Counted from the first letter of the stretch, positions 7,529 to 13,625 are shown. The stretch: DNA of 23,487 nucleotides from Thaumarchaeota archaeon S13 (GCA_003724275.1 RHFA01000180.1:1-23487); one strand, 5' to 3'. A program made the numbers and translations. The notes: generated by a model from the letters alone, not told the origin.

Positions 7529-8472
7529 TGCCGCGCCCCGCCCAGCGCGAGGCCGGCGCGGGCAAGGCCTTTCGCCTCCTCACGCTCGGCGAGCTGGGCC
7601 CGCGGCAGGCCGCCGCGCTCGTGCGCGAGTCCGTCTGGCTCAAGTCGCGCCGTCCGCGCGTGACGCGCCTTGCGGGGCGCACGATGGCGATGGTCTTCTC
7701 AAAGCCGTCGACTCGGACGCGCGTGAGCTTTGAGGTCGCAATGACGCAGCTCGGGGGAAACGCAATCTCCCTTGACGGCTCGTCGCTGCAGGTGTCACGC
7801 GGCGAGTCGCTTGCCGACACGGCGCGCACGCTCTCGCGCTATGTCGACGTCATCATGGCGCGCGTGTACGACCACTCGGAGATTGTGGAGCTCGCCGACC
7901 ACGCGTCAGTCCCGGTGATCAACGGCCTCTCCAACTCTTTTCACCCGTGCCAGGCCCTCGCGGACCTCGTCACGATACGCGAGCGCAAGGGCCGCCTCTC
8001 CGGGGTCCGCGTCGCGTGGGTCGGCGACGGCAACAATGTGTGCAACTCGCTAATGCACGCCAGCGCGCTCGCGAGGATGAGGCTGAGGATAGCCACGCCG
8101 CCGGGCCTCGGCCCTGATCCCGCGACGCTCAAGTCGGCCAGCAAGAGGACGTCCATCGACGTCGGAACGGACCCGCAGGCCGCCGTCGAGGGGGCCGACG
8201 TCGTGATGACGGACACGTTCTCGTCCATACACGACACGGACCCCGAGCGCAAGAGAAGGCTGCTGCGGAAATACCAGGTGAACGACGAGCTAATGTCGCT
8301 TGCGCGCAAGGGGGCGTTCTTTATGCACTGCCTGCCGGCAAAGCGCGGCGAGGAGGTCACGCCGTCGGTGATCGACGGCCCCCAGTCGGCGGTCTGGGAC
8401 GGGGCCGAGAACCGCCTCCACGCCCAAAAGGCCCTCCTCCTCTCAATCCTCGCCAAGGGCGCTATCTCATAG
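7525..8472 (+). CDS. argF: Ornithine carbamoyltransferase
   Basis: Makes citrulline from ornithine and carbamoyl phosphate in arginine biosynthesis. The 315-aa length is normal for the family. Carbamoyl-phosphate motif STRTR is at 62-66, HPCQ at 140-143, and HCLP with the catalytic Cys at 268-271. The second-substrate loop reads TDTFSSIHD rather than the usual D-x-x-x-SMG of ornithine transcarbamylases, so Met-Gly is replaced by Ile-His; whether this changes specificity is unknown. Start ATG 7525 overlaps the ftsY stop (ATGA) and follows a GGGGGAGG Shine-Dalgarno site; ATG 7528 is an alternative. The 3' end overlaps a small minus-strand frame by 11 nt. Confidence 0.94.
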   Translation: MMPRPAQREAGAGKAFRLLTLGELGPRQAAALVRESVWLKSRRPRVTRLAGRTMAMVFSKPSTRTRVSFEVAMTQLGGNAISLDGSSLQVSRGESLADTARTLSRYVDVIMARVYDHSEIVELADHASVPVINGLSNSFHPCQALADLVTIRERKGRLSGVRVAWVGDGNNVCNSLMHASALARMRLRIATPPGLGPDPATLKSASKRTSIDVGTDPQAAVEGADVVMTDTFSSIHDTDPERKRRLLRKYQVNDELMSLARKGAFFMHCLPAKRGEEVTPSVIDGPQSAVWDGAENRLHAQKALLLSILAKGAIS

Positions 8473-8560
8473 CGTCGGCGATGAACCCGTACGCAAAGTA
8501 AAAGGCAATCCCGCCCCCGATTATGGCGACCCATGCGGCGATCGCCTGCAGCCTCGTCAC
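8462..8560 (-). CDS. Putative 32-aa single-pass membrane microprotein
   Basis: GTG at 8560-8558 opens a 32-residue frame with one hydrophobic segment, WVAIIGGGIAFYFAYGFIA, followed by DAMR; a short basic N-terminus (TRLQ) precedes it. A longer open frame reaches 8692 but would read through the tRNA 3' end, so the short form is preferred. An AT-rich element (revcomp TTCATTTAG, 8582-8590) is centred about 27 nt upstream of the GTG, the spacing seen for leaderless genes here. It is convergent with argF and overlaps it by 11 nt. I do not recognise a family; the coding status is moderately supported by composition and promoter position only. Confidence 0.45.
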   Translation of the reverse strand: MTRLQAIAAWVAIIGGGIAFYFAYGFIADAMR

Positions 8561-8581
8561 GGCCCGCGCGACCCGCGCGAG

Positions 8582-8590
8582 GCTAAATGA
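8582..8590 (-). promoter_or_regulatory. TATA-like element for the 32-aa frame
   Basis: Reverse-strand TTCATTTAG, the only AT-rich patch locally, about 27 nt before the GTG at 8560. Confidence 0.4.
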
Positions 8591-8647
8591 ACCTATGCGC
8601 CGTGAGGGCCCCTCCGGGGCGCGGCGCGGGCCGGGGCAGGGGAAAAG

Positions 8648-8725
8648 TGGCGGACCCGACCGGACTCGAACCGGCGACCTAGCGCTCCGCAAGCGCTCGC
8701 ACTATCCATGCTATGCAACGGGTCC
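8648..8725 (-). tRNA. tRNA-Arg (anticodon GCG), CCA encoded
   Basis: Reads CGC/CGU codons. Acceptor stem GGACCCG pairs with CGGGTCC, followed by discriminator G and an encoded CCA. D arm GCAT/GTGC; anticodon arm AGCGC-TTGCGGA-GCGCT gives anticodon GCG; five-base variable loop; T arm GCCGG-TTCGAGT-CCGGT. There is no intron. A TATA element at 8747-8754 lies about 25 nt upstream of its 5' end. It differs from the neighbouring tRNA at 8788-8865 only in the anticodon arm. Confidence 0.95.
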
Positions 8726-8746
8726 GGCGGGCCGCCGGATCTGCCT

Positions 8747-8754
8747 CTTAATGT
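8747..8754 (-). promoter_or_regulatory. TATA box for tRNA-Arg(GCG)
   Basis: Reverse-strand ACATTAAG centred about 25 nt before the tRNA 5' end, which suggests the two tRNAs are transcribed separately. Confidence 0.6.
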
Positions 8755-8787
8755 TGCTTGCGGGCGGATCGCGCGTGGAGGGGGGAG

Positions 8788-8865
8788 TGGCGGACCCGAC
8801 CGGACTCGAACCGGCGACCTGACGCTCCGGAAGCGTCCGCACTATCCATGCTATGCAACGGGTCC
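8788..8865 (-). tRNA. tRNA-Arg (anticodon CCG), CCA encoded
   Basis: Reads CGG codons. Same acceptor stem, D arm, variable loop and T arm as the tRNA at 8648-8725; the anticodon arm is GACGC-TTCCGGA-GCGTC, giving anticodon CCG. No intron, and CCA is encoded. Its own TATA element is at 8889-8896. The near identity of the two genes points to a tandem duplication, or gene conversion, with anticodon-arm divergence. Confidence 0.95.
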
Positions 8866-8888
8866 GGCGGGGCGGCCCAGGATGCCCA

Positions 8889-8896
8889 CTTATTCC
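8889..8896 (-). promoter_or_regulatory. TATA box for tRNA-Arg(CCG)
   Basis: Reverse-strand GGAATAAG centred about 27 nt before the tRNA 5' end. Confidence 0.6.
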
Positions 8897-8925
8897 CCTT
8901 TGCCCCCGTGGGGCCGGCACGGGCC

Positions 8926-8933
8926 TTAAAATA
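8926..8933 (+). promoter_or_regulatory. TATA box for the gene at 8957
   Basis: TTAAAATA centred about 27 nt before GTG 8957. It overlaps the upstream ATG at 8933, which argues against that ATG being the start. Confidence 0.7.
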
Positions 8934-8956
8934 TGCCCGGCCCCCGCGGCTGCGCC

Positions 8957-9343
8957 GTGAAGAGGTACACGGCCCTGCTCATAGCCGGCGTCGTGGCGAT
9001 CGCCGCCATCGGCACCGTCGTCGCCGTGGACATTGGGCGCCTCGCGATACCGACAAAGGACCACGACCTCAGGGTAGACCCGCTCATAGACCGGCAGAGC
9101 CTCTTCACGACGGCGAGGGTGACGGTCCAGAACACGGGCGCGCGCGACCTGACCGGAGTGACGGTGAACTTTGGAGGGGGCGACAGGCTAGTGATCGGCG
9201 ACCTTGCCGCCGGCGACCAGATGATAGTCTCGCCGCCAGAGGGCAACCCGATGGAGATGGTCGCCGTCACGGCCGACGGCGGGCTCTTGGCAGTAGGCGA
9301 GTACCGCGAGCCGCCAAAGATGGTCGGCATGATGGGCTCATAG
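8957..9343 (+). CDS. Small membrane-anchored or secreted protein, unknown function
   Basis: A 128-aa protein with a Lys/Arg start (MKRYT) and a hydrophobic segment, ALLIAGVVAIAAIGTVVAV (about 5-23), acting as signal peptide or anchor. The rest is probably extracytoplasmic: VTVQNTGARDLTGVTVNFGG resembles the beta-sandwich 'CARDB/NEW3-like' segments of archaeal envelope proteins, but this is a weak resemblance. The C-terminus ends in a Met/Pro/Gly tail. GTG 8957 is chosen over ATG 8933 because the TATA box sits 27 nt upstream and the Lys-Arg start suits a signal peptide. It is convergent with the ureohydrolase gene, overlapping it by 6 nt. Confidence 0.75.
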   Translation: MKRYTALLIAGVVAIAAIGTVVAVDIGRLAIPTKDHDLRVDPLIDRQSLFTTARVTVQNTGARDLTGVTVNFGGGDRLVIGDLAAGDQMIVSPPEGNPMEMVAVTADGGLLAVGEYREPPKMVGMMGS

Positions 9344-10210
9344 CCCGCCATGCGCGACCTGCATGGCGATTACGGTGGACATTATCTTTGCGGCCAGCGC
9401 CGCAGTCGCGCCGCTGTCATGGCCCGGATTGAGCTCGACAATGTCAGCACAGGCGATCTCCTTTTCGCGCAGCGCGCCGAGCATGCCAAAGAGCTCCCTG
9501 GACGTCATTCCGTCGGCCTCGGGGTTGCCCACGCCGGGCGCGTACGCGGGGTCGAGCGCGTCGAGGTCAAAGCTCGCGTACACCCTGCCGTACGGCTCGA
9601 GCGCCCTCTCGAGGGCGCGCGGCCCATCGCCGGCTCGGACCTCGGCGTCGCTGACGGTCCGTATGCCGCTCTCCGAGAGGAACGCGAGCTCCTCGCCGGC
9701 AAACGCCCTTGCGCCCACGTGGACAATTCCCCCCGCGCCCCTGCGCTCCACGAGCCTGCGCAGGTATGACGCGTGGCTCTCTCGCGCGCCGGCGTACGAG
9801 TCGCGCAGGTCATAGTGCGCGTCAAAGACGACAAACGCCGTGTCGGCCCCAAACTGCGCCGCGCTGCCGAGCGTGAGCAGGTGCTCGCCGCCGAGTATGA
9901 CCGCCGGCATCCCCCTGCCCGCGAGCTCGGCCGTCGCCCTGCCGACCATCTCTAGCATCTCGGATGCCACGACGGTGTGCCTGAGGTTGCCGTGGTCGGC
10001 AATCCTGACGCCCTCTAGGTCGACGCCGAGGCCGGCGTGAAAGACCTCAATGTTGTTGAACGCCTCGCGTATGGCGTCTGGCCCAAAGCGCGTGCCCGGC
10101 CGGTAAGAGTGCGTCGAGTCAAAGGGCACGCCAAAGACGGCGGCCCTGGCCTCGCCGTCCCCGCTCTCCAGGAGGGGCCCGCCGCCCGAGTACAGGTCGA
10201 GGTAGCTCAA
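9338..10210 (-). CDS. speB: Agmatinase-type ureohydrolase (arginase family)
   Basis: Mn-dependent hydrolase, most likely agmatine to putrescine plus urea; the exact substrate cannot be fixed from sequence. The 290-aa length fits. Metal-binding motifs are GGEH (His110; usually GGDH), DAHYD (Asp130, His132, Asp134) and SFDLDALDP (Asp215, Asp217). The HGNLR-like and ESHAS strings also match the family. The TTG start at 10210 is supported by a reverse-strand TATA (GTTATAC, 10234-10240) about 27 nt upstream. It is divergent from DnaJ-Fer with an intergenic region of about 100 nt. Confidence 0.9.
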   Translation of the reverse strand: MSYLDLYSGGGPLLESGDGEARAAVFGVPFDSTHSYRPGTRFGPDAIREAFNNIEVFHAGLGVDLEGVRIADHGNLRHTVVASEMLEMVGRATAELAGRGMPAVILGGEHLLTLGSAAQFGADTAFVVFDAHYDLRDSYAGARESHASYLRRLVERRGAGGIVHVGARAFAGEELAFLSESGIRTVSDAEVRAGDGPRALERALEPYGRVYASFDLDALDPAYAPGVGNPEADGMTSRELFGMLGALREKEIACADIVELNPGHDSGATAALAAKIMSTVIAMQVAHGGL

Positions 10211-10233
10211 CGGCCCGCGGCGCCGGAGCGCGC

Positions 10234-10248
10234 GTATAACAAACTATT
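10234..10248 (-). promoter_or_regulatory. TATA element for the ureohydrolase gene
   Basis: Reverse-strand AATAGTTTGTTATAC; the TATAC part is centred about 27 nt before the TTG start. Confidence 0.6.
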
Positions 10249-10283
10249 GGCCCGCCCCGCCGCGCTCGGGCCGGCGGGAAACC

Positions 10284-10290
10284 GTTTTAG
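10284..10290 (+). promoter_or_regulatory. TATA element for dnaJ-ferredoxin
   Basis: GTTTTAG centred about 27 nt before GTG 10314. Confidence 0.55.
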
Positions 10291-10313
10291 AGCGCCGCGC
10301 GCGCGGGCCGGCC

Positions 10314-11075
10314 GTGGAGGCGCAAGAGGCGTACCGCGAGCTGGGCCTGCCCGAGGGCTCCTCGCAGGGGGCGATCAAGGCGAGGTACCGCAAGCTCGTC
10401 CTCGAGCTCCACCCCGACCGCAGCCGCGCCAGGACCGAGGCGCGCCTGAGGGGCGTGACGGAGGCATACCATGCGCTCAGGGACCCCTCGCGCCACGCCG
10501 CCGCGACGCGGGAGCAGCGCAGGGCCCAGGAGGCCCGCAACGACAAGCGCAGCGCGCCGCACGCGAGGGGGCGCGGCATGGCAGGCGGCCCGCGCGGCGC
10601 GCGCGGCCCGCCGCCCGAGGAGGACTGGTCGCGCTTTACCTCCGAGTTTGAGGCAGACGAGTCGTTCTGGCAAGAGTACGAGCGAAACTTTTGGAGGGAC
10701 TATGAGAGGCGGCGCGCCGGCGGGGACGGCGCGGACGGCGGGCACGCGGCCGCAGGTGACGGCGCAGGCGAGCAGGCTGCCGGCGGGCAGGACGCAGGCG
10801 GGCATGCCAAACAGCGGGCCGCGCCGCGCCAGCGCGCCGTCCCGCGCATGAGCGTGAGCATTGACGAGAGCCTGTGCATCGGGTGCTGTAGCTGCGAGAC
10901 GATCGCGCCGTCGGTCTTTAGCGTGGACAAGGACCGCCAGGTAAACCCAAAGTCCAGCGTGACAGACCCGCTGGGCGCCGCGCACGAGACGATAATGGAC
11001 GCCGCCGAGACGTGCCCGACAAAGGCGATCACGGTGTACGACATGGCGCTGCGCAGGCGCCTCTGCCCGCTCTAG
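10314..11075 (+). CDS. DnaJ-ferredoxin fusion protein (DnaJ-Fer)
   Basis: A 253-aa protein joining a J domain to a [4Fe-4S] ferredoxin-like module. The J domain (about 4-70) carries HPD at 33-35, which stimulates DnaK. A central segment with aromatic and acidic residues (about 100-140) and a low-complexity Gly/Ala/Gln linker (about 140-175) follow. The ferredoxin part (179-253) has C-x2-C-x2-C at 188, 191 and 194 plus Cys234-Pro as cluster ligands, with extra Cys at 192 and 251. Such fusions are known from green plants/algae and Thaumarchaeota and were proposed to be a plastid-to-archaeon transfer (Petitjean and colleagues, from memory). The role is unproven; coupling of redox or Fe-S state to DnaK activity is an inference. 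GTG start supported by TATA spacing. Its TAG shares the palindrome CTAG with the HIT gene stop. Confidence 0.92.
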   Translation: MEAQEAYRELGLPEGSSQGAIKARYRKLVLELHPDRSRARTEARLRGVTEAYHALRDPSRHAAATREQRRAQEARNDKRSAPHARGRGMAGGPRGARGPPPEEDWSRFTSEFEADESFWQEYERNFWRDYERRRAGGDGADGGHAAAGDGAGEQAAGGQDAGGHAKQRAAPRQRAVPRMSVSIDESLCIGCCSCETIAPSVFSVDKDRQVNPKSSVTDPLGAAHETIMDAAETCPTKAITVYDMALRRRLCPL

Positions 11076-11485
11076 GCGGCGCGGATCGCGCCGAGCTCGG
11101 CGGCAAGCTCGGCGTCCGGCGCCCTTGAGTGCGGGCCGCCAAACATCGAGTGTATGGGTCCGGCACCGTCACCCTCGGACCGCGGGACAATGTGGACATG
11201 CGCATGCGGTATCTCCTGGCCCGCGCGCGGCCCGTTGTGCACGGCAATTAGCGAGTCGCCGTGGACAGCGCTGACGCGCGCGGCGACGCGCCTGGCAAGC
11301 TCAAAGACCTCGGCGCACTCGGCGGCGCCCATCTCCTCCACCCGCGCCCTGTGGGCCTTTGGCAGGACGAGCGAGTGCCCCCTGGCCACGGGGAACGCGT
11401 CGAGTATGGCAATCGCCATGCCAGTCGAGTCTATGACGTGCGCGCCGGCGGCGCCGGAGGCGATCTCGCAGAGTATGCAGCCCGT
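11072..11485 (-). CDS. HIT-family nucleotide hydrolase/transferase, apparent ACG start
   Basis: Histidine-triad protein acting on nucleoside phosphoramidates or dinucleoside polyphosphates. The triad is in IPHAHVHIV (His94, 96, 98 with the ACG start). The family N-terminus CILCEIASG (a CxxC zinc pair) is clearly encoded, but no ATG/GTG/TTG occurs in frame between the stop at 11507-11509 and these residues. The first ATG (11419) would remove 22 conserved residues. ACG at 11485-11483 gives M-G-C-I-L-C and a typical 137-aa length, and lies 7 nt after GAGGTGA (11499-11493), a perfect match to the 16S tail. A GTG inside that GAGGTGA is one frame off. It is the last gene of a three-gene minus operon. 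Alternatives are a base error or an unseen frameshift. Confidence 0.87.
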   Translation of the reverse strand, partial: TGCILCEIASGAAGAHVIDSTGMAIAILDAFPVARGHSLVLPKAHRARVEEMGAAECAEVFELARRVAARVSAVHGDSLIAVHNGPRAGQEIPHAHVHIVPRSEGDGAGPIHSMFGGPHSRAPDAELAAELGAIRAA

Positions 11486-11492
11486 GCGCGCC

Positions 11493-11499
11493 TCACCTC
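11493..11499 (-). promoter_or_regulatory. Shine-Dalgarno site before the HIT gene
   Basis: Reverse-strand GAGGTGA, complementary to TCACCTC of the 16S 3' end at 18270-18276. It includes the stop codon of the upstream gene and sits 7 nt before the ACG taken as start, so it decides that start. Confidence 0.7.
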
Positions 11500-11768
11500 G
11501 CCTCGACTATGCTCGCCCACGCGAGGCCCTCGCCGTAGCGCAGCGTGACGGCCGTTCCGGCCGGCACGTCGCACCCCGTTATCGTCTTTGGTATCCCGTC
11601 CACCGTCTCGGCATAGCACGTCCCGCCGTCGTTGGAGAGTATCACCGTGTCCTCATAGACGTCCTCGCGTATGAGGTTCCAGAACGGAAAGACCAGCGTC
11701 GCGATGACGACTCCGGCGCAGGCTATGGCCCCGAGGAATATCACAAGGTGCCTCCTGGACGAGTCCAT
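11493..11768 (-). CDS. Small membrane-anchored protein, unknown
   Basis: A 91-aa protein with a basic N-terminus (MDSSRRH), one transmembrane segment at about 8-28 (LVIFLGAIACAGVVIATLVF) and an extracytoplasmic part with two Cys (in GGTCYAE and TGCDVPAG) that could form a disulfide. I do not recognise the family. ATG 11768 lies 7 nt downstream of the zinc-finger gene stop, and the stop overlaps the Shine-Dalgarno site of the HIT gene, so it is the middle gene of an operon. Confidence 0.75.
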   Translation of the reverse strand: MDSSRRHLVIFLGAIACAGVVIATLVFPFWNLIREDVYEDTVILSNDGGTCYAETVDGIPKTITGCDVPAGTAVTLRYGEGLAWASIVEAR

Positions 11769-11775
11769 TGCCCCC

Positions 11776-11940
11776 CTACCACATCCCGCCGTCGCCGCTC
11801 CTGGCGTCGGGCTTTTTCTCCGGAACGTTGCCGTGGGCCTTTTTCGCGTGGCGCTCTAGGCGCTCTGGCGTGTGGAGCTCCATGCCGCACTCGGGACAGT
11901 CCGTCCTGCCGGCGTCCTTGCGCCTACCAAACAGGCCCAT
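11776..11940 (-). CDS. 54-aa C2H2 zinc-finger microprotein
   Basis: Short protein with one clear C2H2 finger: Cys15-x2-Cys18, then His31-x4-His36 (CPECGMELHTPERLERHAKK region), flanked by a basic N-terminus (MGLFGRRK) and a polar Lys/Asp/Gly tail ending GGMW. Small C2H2 proteins occur in archaea and may bind nucleic acid or partner proteins; the role here is unknown. ATG 11940 has a TATA element centred about 25 nt upstream, shared with the divergent dehydrogenase gene. First gene of the operon with the membrane protein and HIT genes. Confidence 0.8.
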   Translation of the reverse strand: MGLFGRRKDAGRTDCPECGMELHTPERLERHAKKAHGNVPEKKPDARSGDGGMW

Positions 11941-11957
11941 GAGGGGCCCCGCCGCAC

Positions 11958-11975
11958 AAATGTATTATAAGGATA
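11958..11975. promoter_or_regulatory. Shared divergent promoter, zinc-finger operon and hydroxybutyryl-CoA dehydrogenase
   Basis: An AT-rich core around TGTATTATAAGGATATG sits between two start codons 54 nt apart. On the plus strand ATTATAAG is about 28 nt before ATG 11995; on the minus strand TTATAATAC is about 25 nt before ATG 11940. One near-symmetrical TATA core could serve both directions. Confidence 0.65.
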
Positions 11976-11994
11976 TGCGGCGGCCCGCGCGCGA

Positions 11995-13131
11995 ATGGCG
12001 CAGATGGCGGTCCTGGGATCAGGCGTGATGGGCCACGGGATTGCGCAGGTGTCGGCCCTCGCTGGCCACGACGTGGCGATGCGCGACATCAAGGGGGCCC
12101 TCCTCGAGCGCGCCATGGAAAAGATACGGTGGAGCCTCGACAAGATGGCCTCAAAGGGCAAGATAACGGCCGCCGAGGCCGACGCGGCCCACTCGAGGAT
12201 ACGGCCAGAGACGGACCTCGCCTCGGCCGTCTCTGGCGCGTCGATGGTCGTCGAGGCGGTCCCAGAGTCCATGGACCTCAAGCGCCGCGTCTATGCCGAG
12301 CTCGACGCGGCGACGCGGGGCCGCGACGTCACGTTCGCCTCGAACACGAGCACGCTGCCCATAACGGAGATCGCAACGGTCCTAGAGAGGCCAGAGAGGT
12401 TTATCGGCGTCCACTTTTTCAACCCGCCGCAGCTCATGCGCCTCGTCGAGGTCATACCGGGCCAAAAGACCGACGCGGCCGTCCTGGAGGAGACGATGGG
12501 GTACGTGCGCTCGCTCGGCAAGGAGCCCGTCCTGTGCGCGCGCGACGTGCCGGGGTTTATCGTAAACCGCCTCTTTATCCCGCTGGTCCACGAGGCGTGC
12601 CACGTGATGGACGCCGACGGCCGCACGAGGGAGGAGGTAGACTCGGCTGTCCGCTTTGCGCTCGGGTTTCCGATGGGAATACTAGAGCTCGCCGACTTTA
12701 CGGGCCTCGACGTGGTCCACAAGGCCACGCAGGAGATGCACAAGAGGGACGCCGGCGTCGTCAGGCCGCACCCCGAGGTCGGCCGCCTCCACGGCGAGGG
12801 CAAGCTGGGCCAAAAGTCAGGCGAGGGATTTTACCCGTACTCTGAGGGCAAGTACGAGCGCGTCGAGCTCTCCGAGGGCCTTGCGGCCGCATGCGACCCC
12901 GTGCGCATCGCCGCCGTCCTGGCAAACAATGCCGCGTGGATTGTGGGCAACGGCGTCGCCGACATTGACACCGTCGAGCGCGCCGCGTCGCTGGGCCTGG
13001 GGATGCGCAAGCCCATAAGGGAGATCGTCTCTGCGGTCGGGATTGAGAGGATAACGTCCACGCTTCGCGGCCTCGCATCTTCAGAGTCGGGGTTTTACGG
13101 GCCGCACGCGTCGCTTGACTCGCTCGCGTGA
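11995..13131 (+). CDS. 3-hydroxyacyl-CoA (3-hydroxybutyryl-CoA) dehydrogenase
   Basis: NAD-dependent oxidation of (S)-3-hydroxybutyryl-CoA to acetoacetyl-CoA, a late step of the 3-hydroxypropionate/4-hydroxybutyrate cycle. The 378-aa protein has the Rossmann motif GSGVMG (8-13), EAVPE (87-91), SNTS (116-119), the catalytic HFFNP (His140) and PGFIVNR before the C-terminal dimerisation domains. It is longer than bacterial Hbd (about 280 aa) because the C-terminal domain is duplicated, and it lacks the fused enoyl-CoA hydratase found in Sulfolobales, as in other Nitrososphaerota. ATG 11995 is about 28 nt after the TATA core. It converges on the cupin gene with a 6-nt gap. Confidence 0.93.
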   Translation: MAQMAVLGSGVMGHGIAQVSALAGHDVAMRDIKGALLERAMEKIRWSLDKMASKGKITAAEADAAHSRIRPETDLASAVSGASMVVEAVPESMDLKRRVYAELDAATRGRDVTFASNTSTLPITEIATVLERPERFIGVHFFNPPQLMRLVEVIPGQKTDAAVLEETMGYVRSLGKEPVLCARDVPGFIVNRLFIPLVHEACHVMDADGRTREEVDSAVRFALGFPMGILELADFTGLDVVHKATQEMHKRDAGVVRPHPEVGRLHGEGKLGQKSGEGFYPYSEGKYERVELSEGLAAACDPVRIAAVLANNAAWIVGNGVADIDTVERAASLGLGMRKPIREIVSAVGIERITSTLRGLASSESGFYGPHASLDSLA

Positions 13132-13141
13132 GGCGCGCTAG
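13127..13141 (+). repeat. 15-bp direct repeat, copy 1 (flanks cupin gene)
   Basis: CGTGAGGCGCGCTAG, identical to 13602-13616. It spans the stop codons of the dehydrogenase and the cupin gene. Confidence 0.8.
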
Positions 13142-13560
13142 ATCCTAGTCGCGTATGTCGAGAGGTCAGAGTCGTACCACGCCGCCTCTGACTCGCGGCC
13201 CGCGCGCGCGGGAAGGTTTACGGCAATGTGCGAAAACATGCGCGCCGCGCTAGTCGAGCCGTGCGTGTGGAGCTGCCCTGCGGGAATGTACGCCGCGGTT
13301 CCCGGCGAGAGGCGCGTGCGCGAGACCCTCACGATGCGCGAGCCGGCCCTCCGGTAGGTCACCAGGCTGCCAGAGCCCGCCGTGGCCACGAGGACCTGCG
13401 GGCCGGTGTGGCTGTGCAGCTTTGTGCGCGCGCCGGCGTAAAACCTGACGTCAAAGACGCGCGTGGCCTCGCCCCTGCCGGCCCTTGCGGCCTCGACGAG
13501 CCTGACCCTGCCAGTAAAGTACTCCGGCCTTGCCCTCTGCGACGCCCCGCGGCCCGCCAT
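13138..13560 (-). CDS. Single-domain cupin protein, unknown substrate
   Basis: A 140-aa beta-barrel protein. Cupin motif 1 is KLHSHTGPQVLVATAGSG (His49, His51, Gln55) and motif 2 region PGTAAYIPAGQLHTHGS (His98/His100), enough for a metal site. No enzyme subfamily is recognised. ATG 13560 is preferred because the reverse-strand TATA GTATATAC (13586-13593) is centred about 30 nt upstream; GTG 13581 would lie too close to it. The gene is bracketed by two exact 15-bp repeats. Confidence 0.82.
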   Translation of the reverse strand: MAGRGASQRARPEYFTGRVRLVEAARAGRGEATRVFDVRFYAGARTKLHSHTGPQVLVATAGSGSLVTYRRAGSRIVRVSRTRLSPGTAAYIPAGQLHTHGSTSAARMFSHIAVNLPARAGRESEAAWYDSDLSTYATRI

Positions 13561-13585
13561 GCGGGCGGCCCTCGCGGGCACGCGC

Positions 13586-13593
13586 GTATATAC
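13586..13593 (-). promoter_or_regulatory. TATA box for the cupin gene
   Basis: Palindromic GTATATAC about 30 nt before ATG 13560. Confidence 0.65.
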
Positions 13594-13601
13594 GCTGCGC
13601 C

Positions 13602-13616
13602 CGTGAGGCGCGCTAG
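13602..13616 (+). repeat. 15-bp direct repeat, copy 2 (flanks cupin gene)
   Basis: CGTGAGGCGCGCTAG, identical to 13127-13141. It lies just upstream of the TATA element of the next plus-strand gene. Confidence 0.8.
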
Positions 13617-13625
13617 GTTAAAAGG
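13616..13625 (+). promoter_or_regulatory. TATA box for the gene at 13648
   Basis: GGTTAAAAGG centred about 27 nt before GTG 13648. Confidence 0.6.

Noticed and set aside
8758..9432. 224-aa plus-strand frame over the tRNA and the small secreted protein gene
   Set aside because: Reads antisense through a tRNA gene and out of frame with the better-supported gene that has a TATA box and a hydrophobic N-terminus.
10037..10651. 204-aa plus-strand frame across the ureohydrolase/DnaJ-Fer intergenic region
   Set aside because: Crosses two divergent promoters and overlaps two well-supported genes in other frames; Arg/Pro/Ala composition typical of a GC shadow.
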